Part shown: piece by piece, positions 41,105 through 48,571 of the stretch | Numbering within the stretch: the first letter of the stretch is position 1 | Layout: each line of letters starts with the position of its first letter | Origin: Clostridia bacterium | GTDB taxonomy: Bacteria > Bacillota > Clostridia > Oscillospirales > CAG-272 | NCBI GenBank assembly: GCA_017612655.1 | Contig: JAGAFM010000086.1 | Span: forward strand, 1 to 53,212 | Length of the DNA stretch: 53,212 nt | Reading direction: 5' to 3' | The notes under the pieces: generated by a model | Told to the model about the DNA's origin: nothing | What the model saw: the letters and a program-made list of their open reading frames with translations, nothing else | The model's database searches: none | Program-made: the position numbers and the translations under genes

Positions 41105-41638
41105 TTACCGGGAAGCCATTGCCTCTCTTACCCGTCTGACCACATAGGAGCGGGTGTTCCACCATCCCTCATGGTCGTAATAGAAACGGAGGTAGGGTGT
41201 TCCCTGTGCATGACAGTTTTCCCTCAGTTTCTTCGACGCACTGGACTGGGGAAGGATTTCCGCGACAAGCGCCGTTTTCCCGGCGGAGCGCAGGAAGAAC
41301 ACAACACGTTTCCCGCCCTTCTGAAATTCTTTGGTGCATTCGAACGAAGGAAACTCCTCGCGGAAGATCTTTTCAAAATAATCCGGATAGGACAGGCCGG
41401 AATTAAACTGATTCGGCTCGTCCGGCATCCTTTCGCCCCAGGAATCGCCGCAAGGGGAATCCGAGACGGATGAGGAAAAAACCGTTTTGTCTTCCTCGGG
41501 TTTCCCGGCGGTCTGAGCGCCAGCGGAAGCATTCGAATCCTGCTTGCCTACCCCGTCCATAAGTCCCTGAAGGAAACTCTCGACGGCCTTTTTCCCTTCG
41601 GATGCATTCCCTCCCAGAAGTTTTGAAAGAAATCCCAT
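41105..41638 (-). CDS. Small conserved-looking protein of unknown function
   Basis: A 177-residue product with a good site (GGGAGGATAGGAT before the ATG). It starts MGFLSKLLGG, an amphipathic helix that might touch the membrane. A low-complexity S/D/E-rich linker of about 60 residues follows, and then a compact C-terminal domain (about 85-177). This has SYPDYFEKIFREEFPSF, a VVFFLRSAGKTALVAEIL strand pair and PYLRFYYDHEGWWNTRSYVVRRVREAM. The tail reads like a nuclease-type or DUF domain, but I do not recognise a named family. It has its own promoter and stands alone. Confidence 0.7.
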   Translation of the reverse strand: MGFLSKLLGGNASEGKKAVESFLQGLMDGVGKQDSNASAGAQTAGKPEEDKTVFSSSVSDSPCGDSWGERMPDEPNQFNSGLSYPDYFEKIFREEFPSFECTKEFQKGGKRVVFFLRSAGKTALVAEILPQSSASKKLRENCHAQGTPYLRFYYDHEGWWNTRSYVVRRVREAMASR

Positions 41639-41731
41639 ATCCTATCCTCCCAAACAATCACTGGCTTCAGTGGCAGTCGGTCAGGCGTCCCGGCGGCCCT
41701 GTGCCCCTCTTCTTCGACTTTACTCCGTCTA

Positions 41732-41761
41732 ATTGTAACACATCCGACGGTAAAAAAGCAA
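41732..41761 (-). promoter_or_regulatory. SigA-type promoter of the unknown small gene
   Basis: On the minus strand TTGCTT (41756-41761), 18 bases, TACAAT (41732-41737). The leader of about 90 bases contains a small CACTG/CAGTG hairpin at 41659-41672. Confidence 0.6.
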
Positions 41762-41822
41762 CCGTTTCCGAAAAAAAAACAAACGATTCCTTCCGTATTT
41801 CCCCCGCCCTTTCACCCGGGCG

Positions 41823-42260
41823 TCATTCGTCTCCCGTTTGATCGGAGATCTTTTTCTCAGCGGAATCGATTGAGTTGCCAAACACGACGATCCTTTGAAA
41901 GAGGAACTCGGAAATGAGATTCAGAAGCATGGCCAGCCCGTCCGCGAAAACAGGGTGCCACCCGCATGTTTCCGTGAGAAACCGAACCCCGAAGGTGGAA
42001 AGAGGGGTAAAAACGAGGTAGTATGCTGCAACTTTCAGCATCGCCACCGGGACGTTTGCCGTGGAGCGGAAGGTGAACCTGCGGTTCAGCGTGAAGTTCC
42101 AGAGTACCGAAAGAACCAGCCCGATCAGATAACAGCTCCAGCTGGGAAGCGGTGTCAGAAGTTCGAGAAGAGAGATGGTGCCAGCCTGAATCAGTCCGGC
42201 ACTGGCGGAAAAAAGCAGGAACTTTACCGCGCGGATCGACTCTTCCCTTTTGCTTCCCAT
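41823..42260 (-). CDS. GtrA-family membrane protein
   Basis: 145 residues from the ATG at 42260, with GGAGG 11 bases upstream. Four hydrophobic helices show the GtrA pattern: FLLFSASAGLIQAGTISLLE, YLIGLVLSVLWNFTLNRRFTF, the third with AYYLVFTPLSTFGV, and LAMLLNLISEFLFQRIVVF. GtrA proteins are thought to help flip undecaprenyl-linked sugars in cell-surface polysaccharide glycosylation. No glycosyltransferase is adjacent. It is 22 bases behind the PatB gene, at the end of that operon. Confidence 0.85.
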   Translation of the reverse strand: MGSKREESIRAVKFLLFSASAGLIQAGTISLLELLTPLPSWSCYLIGLVLSVLWNFTLNRRFTFRSTANVPVAMLKVAAYYLVFTPLSTFGVRFLTETCGWHPVFADGLAMLLNLISEFLFQRIVVFGNSIDSAEKKISDQTGDE

Positions 42261-42282
42261 GGATTCTCTCAACCTCCGTCTT

Positions 42283-43443
42283 TCAGTTCAGAGACCGTAC
42301 AAACGATCTGAGGCGGTCCAGTCCGTCCTCCAAAACGGAAGCCGGGCAGGCCAGGTTCATCCGGAACCAGTCCATTCCCTGCGATCCGTAAACATTTCCC
42401 GGGGTCACGAAAAGTCCCGTAGCGTTCCGCAGTTCCCGGGAGAACTGTTCGCCGCTTTTTCCGGTTCCTGCTGTGGAAACCCACAGCAGATAGGTCGCCT
42501 CCGCGTGAGGCGCGCTGAGAGCGGGCATTTCCGTTCGGATCACTTCCTCCGCGGTCGTTCGGTTCGTCCAAAGGACGCTTCTCAGTTCATCCAGCCACTC
42601 CGCGCCGCGTTCAAAGGCCGCGATTGCAGCCGGGCAGGCGATCGCGTTGGGCTCCGCGACCTCGTCCGTGTTCAGAGCCCTGCAAATCTTCTTCCTGAGT
42701 TCCGGATTCGGAACGGACACCGCCGCGGTCTGAATCCCCGCCAGATTGAAGGCTTTCGTCGGCGCAAGACAGCTGACGCTGATCTCGCGGCAAACCTCGG
42801 AAACGGAGGCAAACGGGATATACTCCTTTCCCGGGAGCGTCAGATCGCAGTGAATTTCGTCGGACAGAACGGTTACGCCGTGGCGTGAGGCAAGTTCCCC
42901 GACCGCAGCGAGCGTTGCTCTGTCCCAGATTTTTCCGACGGGATTATGCGGATTGCAGAGAATCATAACCCGAACCAGCGGATCGGACAGCTTCCGGTCC
43001 AGATCCTCCAGGTCCATCCGGTACGAGCCGTTTTCGTATATGAGCGGATTCTCAACGACTTCGCACCCGTTGTTCACGATGGAGTTCCAGAAGATGTTGT
43101 AAACAGGCGGCAGTATCAGAACGCGGTCACCGGGGGAGGTCAGCTTTCGAACCGAGGAGGACAGCGCCGGAACGACCCCGGTGCAAAAAATCAGCCACTC
43201 GGGATCCAGGCGGAAGGAATGCCTTCTGTCCCACCAATCCGAATAGGCCCTGTACCAGCGTTCCGGAACGACGGAATAGCCGAATACGCCGTGACGGATC
43301 CGCGCCGTAACAGCCTCAAGAATCTCCGGAGCAGTCCGGAAATCCATGTCCGCGACCCACATCGGAAGATCCCCTTCCGGGACGTTCCATTTATAGGAAT
43401 CGGTTCCGCGCCGATCGATCACCGAAGTGAAATCGTATCTCAT
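42283..43443 (-). CDS. MalY/PatB-type PLP-dependent C-S lyase or aminotransferase
   Basis: A 386-residue fold-type I PLP enzyme. The start (MRYDFTSVIDRRGTDSYKW) and MWVADMDFRTAPEI are hallmarks of the MalY/PatB group. The PLP-binding lysine lies in CLAPTKAFNLAGIQ, with NPHNPVGKIW and VLSDEIHCDL supplying other cofactor contacts. These enzymes usually cleave cystathionine or other cysteine conjugates to pyruvate, ammonia and a thiol. It is 9 bases behind the DUF3737 gene, a pairing that I recall from other Firmicutes. Confidence 0.9.
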   Translation of the reverse strand: MRYDFTSVIDRRGTDSYKWNVPEGDLPMWVADMDFRTAPEILEAVTARIRHGVFGYSVVPERWYRAYSDWWDRRHSFRLDPEWLIFCTGVVPALSSSVRKLTSPGDRVLILPPVYNIFWNSIVNNGCEVVENPLIYENGSYRMDLEDLDRKLSDPLVRVMILCNPHNPVGKIWDRATLAAVGELASRHGVTVLSDEIHCDLTLPGKEYIPFASVSEVCREISVSCLAPTKAFNLAGIQTAAVSVPNPELRKKICRALNTDEVAEPNAIACPAAIAAFERGAEWLDELRSVLWTNRTTAEEVIRTEMPALSAPHAEATYLLWVSTAGTGKSGEQFSRELRNATGLFVTPGNVYGSQGMDWFRMNLACPASVLEDGLDRLRSFVRSLN

Positions 43444-43452
43444 AAAGCACCT

Positions 43453-44328
43453 TTATTCCGAAAAATCTGGCTCGTCTGCCACAGCGTCAATCCGCAGGCA
43501 TTCCATACGGGTGCGGGATGCATCCACACGATCCTTCTGAAGGATCAGCTTCCCGATGCGTTCTGCCCGAATGATTCCGCCGGCAGGGTTGAATACGCTC
43601 TTGATTTCCGAGCAGTCCGCGTCAACCGTGCTGTATTCGAACGCGAGCGAAGTGTCCCCGAGATCGCACCGTTCCAGAACCAGGGAATCGATGTAGCAAA
43701 GCCCCTGCAGGGACTTCAGCACGCAATTGGTGAAAGTCAGATTGCGGGAATTCCATCCCAGATATTCCGACTCGATGTAGGAATCAGAAACGGTCACGTT
43801 CTCGCTGTTCCAAAATGCATCCTTCGTGATCAGCCTCGCATTCCGGAGCGTCACGTTTTTGGCACCGTCGAATGCGTACTTTCCCTGCAGATCCAGGTTC
43901 TCCGCAACGATATTTCTGCTGTTCATTGCGAAATAGTCGGCCGACTGAAGCCGGACATCGGACAACCGGATTCCGTCGCAGGCCCAGAGCGTTTCTTCTG
44001 CCAGCGGGATGTCCAGATCTTCCAGAATCAGATTGCTGCATCTGCGAAACGTTTTCGGAGCAAGAATTCTGGAACTGCGGATCCGGACGTCTTCCGTATA
44101 CCAGATCCCCGCTCTGGCGGTTTCCTCAAGAAGGATCTCCTCTGCAGACACCCCCTTGACATACCAGAGGGGATATTTCGAACGGATGGTAACTCGGGAG
44201 AGCGTGAGATCGGCACCGTGTTTGAAGGAAGACTCTCCACCCTCAAACAGACAGTCCGAAACCGTCGTGTTCCGCTCTGCGAAGAGCGCTCTTTCTTCCG
44301 TAAAATGACGATTCCCGATGAATGACAC
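43453..44328 (-). CDS. DUF3737 right-handed beta-helix protein
   Basis: 291 residues from a GTG at 44328, with AAAGGA upstream and a well-placed promoter. The open frame continues far upstream, but that part is antisense to the gene at 44641 and is not coding. The protein is made of short repeats of the beta-helix kind (LTLSRVTIRSKYPLWY, LILEDLDIPLAEETLW, VTLRNARLITKDAFWN, LTFTNCVLKSLQGLCY). It matches the DUF3737 pattern, with no known activity and no signal peptide. Co-transcription with the PatB lyase and gtrA is likely. Confidence 0.85.
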   Translation of the reverse strand: MSFIGNRHFTEERALFAERNTTVSDCLFEGGESSFKHGADLTLSRVTIRSKYPLWYVKGVSAEEILLEETARAGIWYTEDVRIRSSRILAPKTFRRCSNLILEDLDIPLAEETLWACDGIRLSDVRLQSADYFAMNSRNIVAENLDLQGKYAFDGAKNVTLRNARLITKDAFWNSENVTVSDSYIESEYLGWNSRNLTFTNCVLKSLQGLCYIDSLVLERCDLGDTSLAFEYSTVDADCSEIKSVFNPAGGIIRAERIGKLILQKDRVDASRTRMECLRIDAVADEPDFSE

Positions 44329-44442
44329 TGGTCGGTCCTTTCCATGGTTCAGGCAATACCCGCGGCGTCTGTCCGGAGTCTCATATCTCTTTGGTTCCGA
44401 ACCGTCGTCCGGAACCGGAGATTCCTGAAAGACTCCGTTCTT

Positions 44443-44471
44443 ATTATAAACGAGCAGGAAGAAAAAAGCAA
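44443..44471 (-). promoter_or_regulatory. SigA promoter of the DUF3737-PatB-GtrA operon
   Basis: On the minus strand TTGCTT (44466-44471), 17 bases, TATAAT (44443-44448), about 115 bases upstream of the GTG. Confidence 0.75.
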
Positions 44472-44520
44472 CGTTTTTCGGTTCGTTTCGCTTTTTTCCG
44501 TCCTTTTTGCACTCCTTTGC

Positions 44521-44549
44521 TTGCGAAAAAGGCAGAAAGGCGGTATAAT
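44521..44549 (+). promoter_or_regulatory. SigA promoter of the sialidase-like gene
   Basis: TTGCGA (44521-44526), 17 bases, TATAAT (44544-44549). It is divergent from the DUF3737 promoter. A CCGTTC/GAACGG hairpin follows in the leader near 44564. Confidence 0.7.
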
Positions 44550-44640
44550 GTGAGAGACGGGAGCCGTTCCGAACGGAGGAACGGATCTTAGAAACCACCC
44601 CGTGCGGGAAGATAGACAGAACAGATAGGAGAATAACCCG

Positions 44641-45966
44641 ATGAGACGCATTCAGGTATCCGCAATAATGAGATCCTCCAATCCAAACTGCGAGGAGACT
44701 TTTATCCGAACCTATGAGAAGAACGGCGATCTTCTGGAAACCCGCATCCTTTCCAGCGAAGAAGACTACGCTTCCGGTGAATTCCGCCGCATCAGCAAGG
44801 ACAACGGCCTGACCTGGGGCGAATGGGAGAAGCGGTACGACGATAAAACAGACGGAAGGCGCGGGAAGATTTCCGGTTCCGAAGAAGGAGACGAACTGCT
44901 CACCGGTTCTTTCTCCTCGTGCGAAGATCCGAAAACCGGATGCAAAGTCAGCGTCGGTTCCACGTTCTTCTACCTGAAGGGTCACGACGTCGGTTACTTC
45001 AACATGTGGAGCAAGGGAGAGGACAATGTCCGTCCCCACGCCTATTATGCAATCGAGCGGCAGGACGGATCGAAAGAATGCAGGCTGATCGAACTGGAAG
45101 AAGGGGGAGCGGACTTTGATCCTCAGAATCCCAGAAATCCGGCTTTCATCGACAAAAACCGCGCAATGGCGAGCGACCTGATGATCCTCCCGGACGGCGA
45201 CCTTTCCTTCGTCCTGTATCCCTCCATGCGGATTTGCTGCCAGCGCGCCTCCCAGGACGTCAGTGCATTCTTCCCTTCCTGTCCCGATATGCAGCACGGT
45301 CTGATCATCGTTCGTCTGCACTGGAATCCCTCCAAAAGCGACTACGATTTTACTCTGTCCAATCCGATCATGCTCTGCGACCTTCAGAGTTCCCGCGGGA
45401 TTATGGAGCCGAAGGTTCTCCTGCTTGAAGGAGGAAGATGGATGGTCATCTTCCGGGGATCCAATACCATGATCGACGCATGGCACACCAGAACGATGAC
45501 CTGCACACCCGGATTCAAGTGGTTTGCCGTCTCCGACGACGAAGGGAAGACCTTTACCCCGCCGATGGTCTGGACCTTCGACACTCGGGAAGCGGTTTAC
45601 TCTCCCGCCTCCATCTCCGCATACTACGAGAACAAGAAGACGGGCCGCCTCTACTGGATTGGCAACTACGTATCCGAGCCTAGGACCATCTTCGGAAACA
45701 CCCCGCGCTGGCCGCTCGTAATCTGCGAGATCGACCGTCAGAAGGGCTGTCTGATCAAAGAAACGCTCACCGAGATCGACTCTCTCCGGGAAGGGGAAAC
45801 CGCGACGGAACTGTCCAATCCGAATCTGATCGAAAACCGGGAAACGGGGCTGCTTGAGATTCGTCTGACAAAAATCTGCATGTCCTGGAAGGATCCGGAA
45901 CTGACCGCATCCAGGGGCAACTGGTATTCCGAAGCATGGGAATACCTCCTCAATTTTGAGGAATAA
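44641..45966 (+). CDS. Sialidase-superfamily beta-propeller protein, cytoplasmic
   Basis: The 441-residue product has two Asp-box motifs typical of sialidase-like propellers: ISKDNGLTWGEW near residue 50 and VSDDEGKTFTPP near 300. Other strands, such as MEPKVLLLEGGRWMVIFRG and SPASISAYYENKKTGRLYWIGNY, fit exo-sialidase-like BNR proteins. There is no signal peptide or membrane segment, so it would act inside the cell. Neuraminidase catalytic residues cannot be confirmed, and glycan-phosphorylase or lyase functions are also known in this fold. Ribosome binding site ATAGGAGAA. Confidence 0.75.
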   Translation: MRRIQVSAIMRSSNPNCEETFIRTYEKNGDLLETRILSSEEDYASGEFRRISKDNGLTWGEWEKRYDDKTDGRRGKISGSEEGDELLTGSFSSCEDPKTGCKVSVGSTFFYLKGHDVGYFNMWSKGEDNVRPHAYYAIERQDGSKECRLIELEEGGADFDPQNPRNPAFIDKNRAMASDLMILPDGDLSFVLYPSMRICCQRASQDVSAFFPSCPDMQHGLIIVRLHWNPSKSDYDFTLSNPIMLCDLQSSRGIMEPKVLLLEGGRWMVIFRGSNTMIDAWHTRTMTCTPGFKWFAVSDDEGKTFTPPMVWTFDTREAVYSPASISAYYENKKTGRLYWIGNYVSEPRTIFGNTPRWPLVICEIDRQKGCLIKETLTEIDSLREGETATELSNPNLIENRETGLLEIRLTKICMSWKDPELTASRGNWYSEAWEYLLNFEE

Positions 45967-45979
45967 TCTCCTTTTTCCC

Positions 45980-46008
45980 TTGTTTTCCCGCAGGAAACGT
46001 GTTATAAT
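45980..46008 (+). promoter_or_regulatory. SigA promoter of the 95-residue membrane protein gene
   Basis: TTGTTT (45980-45985), 17 bases, TATAAT (46003-46008), starting only 13 bases after the preceding stop codon. Confidence 0.75.
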
Positions 46009-46106
46009 GAACCTGAGGAAACAATTCGGTGGGTGCTGCCGATTCATCCCGAAGCGGTGGAGAGTTCCCACATAGACGGGTTCCCAGGAAAGGAAAAGGC
46101 CAACTC

Positions 46107-46394
46107 ATGGACATTGGAATTGACGAAATCATCGGGGTCAGCCATTATCCCGACCCGGACAAGGAAGCTGAAGGCGAACTGGAAGTTTCCGACCTGATTC
46201 CCGCATCGAAAGAAAGCGTTCCCGAGCAGGATAGTTCCAGACTGCCGGAATCCGACCCTTCCGCAGAAACCGGAAACGAAAAGAAAAACCTGTTCTGGAA
46301 GATCTTCGCCATCTGCGCCGCCGTGGTCATCATGGCCGTTGGCGTCTATGCTCTGTTCCGGTTTCTGTCCAACCGTAAAAAAGCGGAACCGTAA
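46107..46394 (+). CDS. Small single-pass membrane protein, unknown
   Basis: 95 residues from the ATG at 46107 with AGGAAAAGG upstream. The first 60 residues are acidic and low-complexity (many E, S, P, D). A single helix (IFAICAAVVIMAVGVYALFRFL) follows, with a basic NRKKAEP tail. The positive-inside rule puts the short C-terminus in the cytoplasm only if the acidic part is outside, but there is no cleavable signal, so orientation is unclear. It has its own promoter and terminator. I do not recognise a family. Confidence 0.65.
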   Translation: MDIGIDEIIGVSHYPDPDKEAEGELEVSDLIPASKESVPEQDSSRLPESDPSAETGNEKKNLFWKIFAICAAVVIMAVGVYALFRFLSNRKKAEP

Positions 46395-46461
46395 TTGAAA
46401 AAAAAGACATTCTATTTCGGCTTCGGAATTCTGCGGATCCTGTTCCGGCTTCAAAAGCAGT

Positions 46462-46497
46462 GAGAGTCAGGCTGAACACGCCCGGCTCTCTTTTTTT
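46462..46497 (+). terminator. Intrinsic terminator after the small membrane protein gene
   Basis: GAGAGTCAGGC and GCCCGGCTCTC (46462-46490) pair with one mismatch and a TGAACAC loop, followed by seven T's. Confidence 0.8.
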
Positions 46498-46531
46498 GCC
46501 TCATGATCGGTGTGCTTCGGCTGAATCGCTC

Positions 46532-46560
46532 TTGACTTTCCCCTTCTCAAATGCTATAAT
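46532..46560 (+). promoter_or_regulatory. SigA promoter of the two-helix membrane protein and alr
   Basis: TTGACT (46532-46537), 17 bases, TATAAT (46555-46560). The leader to the ATG at 46732 is about 165 bases with several small G/C-rich hairpins, such as CCCCAAAGGGG near 46572. Confidence 0.8.
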
Positions 46561-46731
46561 GCTGAAGGATCCCCCAAAGGGGTGCTGGATGATCAAAGCA
46601 GCCCATTCTCTTCGGGATACGGGATCCCCATAAGGGTTGAACGGCGGAGCGCAGTCAGGCCAGGCTCCCCGAAGCAAATTCAAGCAGAAAAAGGAGTGAA
46701 AAGGCCGGGTCGGTCTGCTCGGCAGGACATC

Positions 46732-47289
46732 ATGAGTGCATCTGTGAATTTTGCGGAATATCACTACGAAAAAAGAAAAGAAGGTCCCTATAAGATCCGT
46801 CTGATTGTAGGACGCGCGCTCTGTATTCTGGTCGGCCTTCTCCCCATCCTTCTTCCCGCCATTAACGTCGCCAAATTTGGAATCCTTCTGATTCCCGCCA
46901 TGGTTATTTTCGGTTTCATGCTGTACTTCCAGATTTTCGTGGGAAAACTTCTTTCCATCGAGTACAGTTATACCGTTGACACGGGAATCTTCAAAATGGA
47001 CCAGGTCAACGGACGAGGCAAGCACAAGGAACTCCTGAGCGTCCGCGTTCGCGACATGAGCATCATTGCCCCCTATACGGATGACAAAAAGGCGGAACTG
47101 GACGCCTGCGAAAAGGTCTACGACTGTTCCATCTCCATGACCCACCCGACTCCCGACATTTATTACTGCATCTTCGATCTGAACGGTACGAAGACCGCAT
47201 GTGTTTTTGAAGCGACGAACAAAGTGGTCAGTGTCATGAAGTTCTACAATGCGGATAACCTGATTATCAAGAAAGATCTGCGCTACTGA
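46732..47289 (+). CDS. Two-helix membrane protein, unknown
   Basis: 185 residues from the ATG at 46732. A charged N-terminus (YHYEKRKEGPYK) precedes two close hydrophobic helices (ALCILVGLLPILLPAI and FGILLIPAMVIFGFMLYFQIFV). A soluble C-terminal beta-rich domain of about 110 residues follows, with SYTVDTGIFKMDQVNGRGKHKELLSV. The order resembles bacterial PH-like/DUF304 membrane proteins and some clostridial DUF6106-type proteins, but I cannot name it with confidence. Its stop is 6 bases from alr, so the two share a transcript. The ribosome binding site (CAGGAC) is weak. Confidence 0.75.
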   Translation: MSASVNFAEYHYEKRKEGPYKIRLIVGRALCILVGLLPILLPAINVAKFGILLIPAMVIFGFMLYFQIFVGKLLSIEYSYTVDTGIFKMDQVNGRGKHKELLSVRVRDMSIIAPYTDDKKAELDACEKVYDCSISMTHPTPDIYYCIFDLNGTKTACVFEATNKVVSVMKFYNADNLIIKKDLRY

Positions 47290-47295
47290 CGTTTT

Positions 47296-48450
47296 ATGGA
47301 ATCACTGCCTTTGGAAGGACACCCGAAAGTATGGGCGAGGGTGTTCCTCGACCATCTTGTCCACAATTACCTTTCCCTGCTTCATGCGTCCCAGGCAGAA
47401 CGCTTCTGCTGCGTTGTGAAAGCGGATGCCTACGGACACGGGGCTGTCCCCTGTTGCCAGGCGCTCTGCAAGGCGGGAGCCGACTTTTTCGCCGTCTCCT
47501 CCCTGCAGGAAGCGATTCAGGTTCGATCCGCGACAGAAGCATGGCCCGGGGTCTCGATTCTGATCCTTGGCTACACGCCTCCGGAGGACGCGGATCTTCT
47601 GATCCGGTACGATATTCACCAGGCAATTCTCTCCGAAGCATATGCAAAAGCGCTGAATGCCTGTGTTGCCGAGGCGCGTGCCGCCGGAACAGTGCCGGCC
47701 AGGTCCCGGGTGAAAGCCCATATCAAACTCGACACCGGGATGAACCGGATCGGCTTTTCTCCGGAAGAACCGGAGACGATCGCAGAGGTCTGTTCTCTGG
47801 ACGGGCTGGAACCCGTCGGCATTTTCACGCATTTTGCCAAGTCGGACGAACCGGAGTCCGGAATGACCGAAGAACAGTATTCCCGCTTCACACACTGTCT
47901 CAGAGACCTGGAAAAGAGGGGAATTGTCTTCCGAATCCGTCACGTTTGCAACTCCGCGGCCATCACCAACGATCCGGATATGCATCTGGACATGGTGCGG
48001 GGCGGGATCGAACTGTATGGGATGATGCCTTCGCCAGAAACGGCAGTCCCGAAAGAGGGACTGCTTCCCTGCATGGCCTTTGAGACGGTCGTCTCTCATA
48101 TTCACACGGTGAAAAAAGGGGAGACAATCGGCTACGGCGGATCCTTCCGTGCGGAACGGGATCTCCGCATAGCCACCCTTCCGGTCGGGTATGCGGACGG
48201 TTTTATCCGTTCCTACGCCAAGGGATGCGTCTACATCGGCGGGCGTCCGGCACCGATTCGCGGAAGAATCTGCATGGATCAGTGCATGGCGGACGTCACC
48301 GACATTCCGGCGGAAATCGGAGATACGGTCACGCTGTTCGGAACCGAATATCAAACAGCGGACGATCTCGCAAATCTGATCGGAACCATTTCCTATGAAG
48401 TCCTCTGCCTGGTCGGAAAGCGGGTTCCAAGAATCTATTCCGGCTTTTGA
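47296..48450 (+). CDS. alr: Alanine racemase
   Basis: Alr interconverts L- and D-alanine for peptidoglycan synthesis. The 384-residue product has the PLP lysine in CVVKADAYGHGA (about residue 43), the second catalytic tyrosine in IGYGGSFRAERDL, and the typical HIKLDTGMNRIGF, MVRGGIELYGMMP and RGRICMDQCMADV motifs. Length is normal. It follows the two-helix membrane gene closely and ends before a long perfect terminator. Confidence 0.95.
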   Translation: MESLPLEGHPKVWARVFLDHLVHNYLSLLHASQAERFCCVVKADAYGHGAVPCCQALCKAGADFFAVSSLQEAIQVRSATEAWPGVSILILGYTPPEDADLLIRYDIHQAILSEAYAKALNACVAEARAAGTVPARSRVKAHIKLDTGMNRIGFSPEEPETIAEVCSLDGLEPVGIFTHFAKSDEPESGMTEEQYSRFTHCLRDLEKRGIVFRIRHVCNSAAITNDPDMHLDMVRGGIELYGMMPSPETAVPKEGLLPCMAFETVVSHIHTVKKGETIGYGGSFRAERDLRIATLPVGYADGFIRSYAKGCVYIGGRPAPIRGRICMDQCMADVTDIPAEIGDTVTLFGTEYQTADDLANLIGTISYEVLCLVGKRVPRIYSGF

Positions 48451-48466
48451 CAATGTCTGATTCTGC

Positions 48467-48510
48467 AAAAAACTCTTATTGTTCCGCATTGCAAACAATA
48501 AGAGTTTTTT
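48467..48510 (+). terminator. Strong, nearly symmetric terminator after alr
   Basis: AAAAAACTCTTATTGTT (48467-48483) and AACAATAAGAGTTTTTT (48494-48510) form a perfect 17-bp stem with a 10-base loop. It has A's before and T's after, so it could work in both directions. Confidence 0.9.
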
Positions 48511-48571
48511 CTGTGAGGGAATTCAAAACCTTTTCCCCGTCCCCTATCGTTCGAACATGGAGGTGATCCGA

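Noticed and set aside
41659..41680. Second cobalamin riboswitch suggested by GCCACTG on the minus strand
   Set aside because: Only a 5-bp CACTG/CAGTG hairpin is present; the other conserved aptamer segments are missing.
44329..46071. Long N-terminal extension of the DUF3737 frame
   Set aside because: It crosses the divergent promoters and is antisense to the sialidase-like gene. The GTG at 44328 has a ribosome binding site and a promoter.
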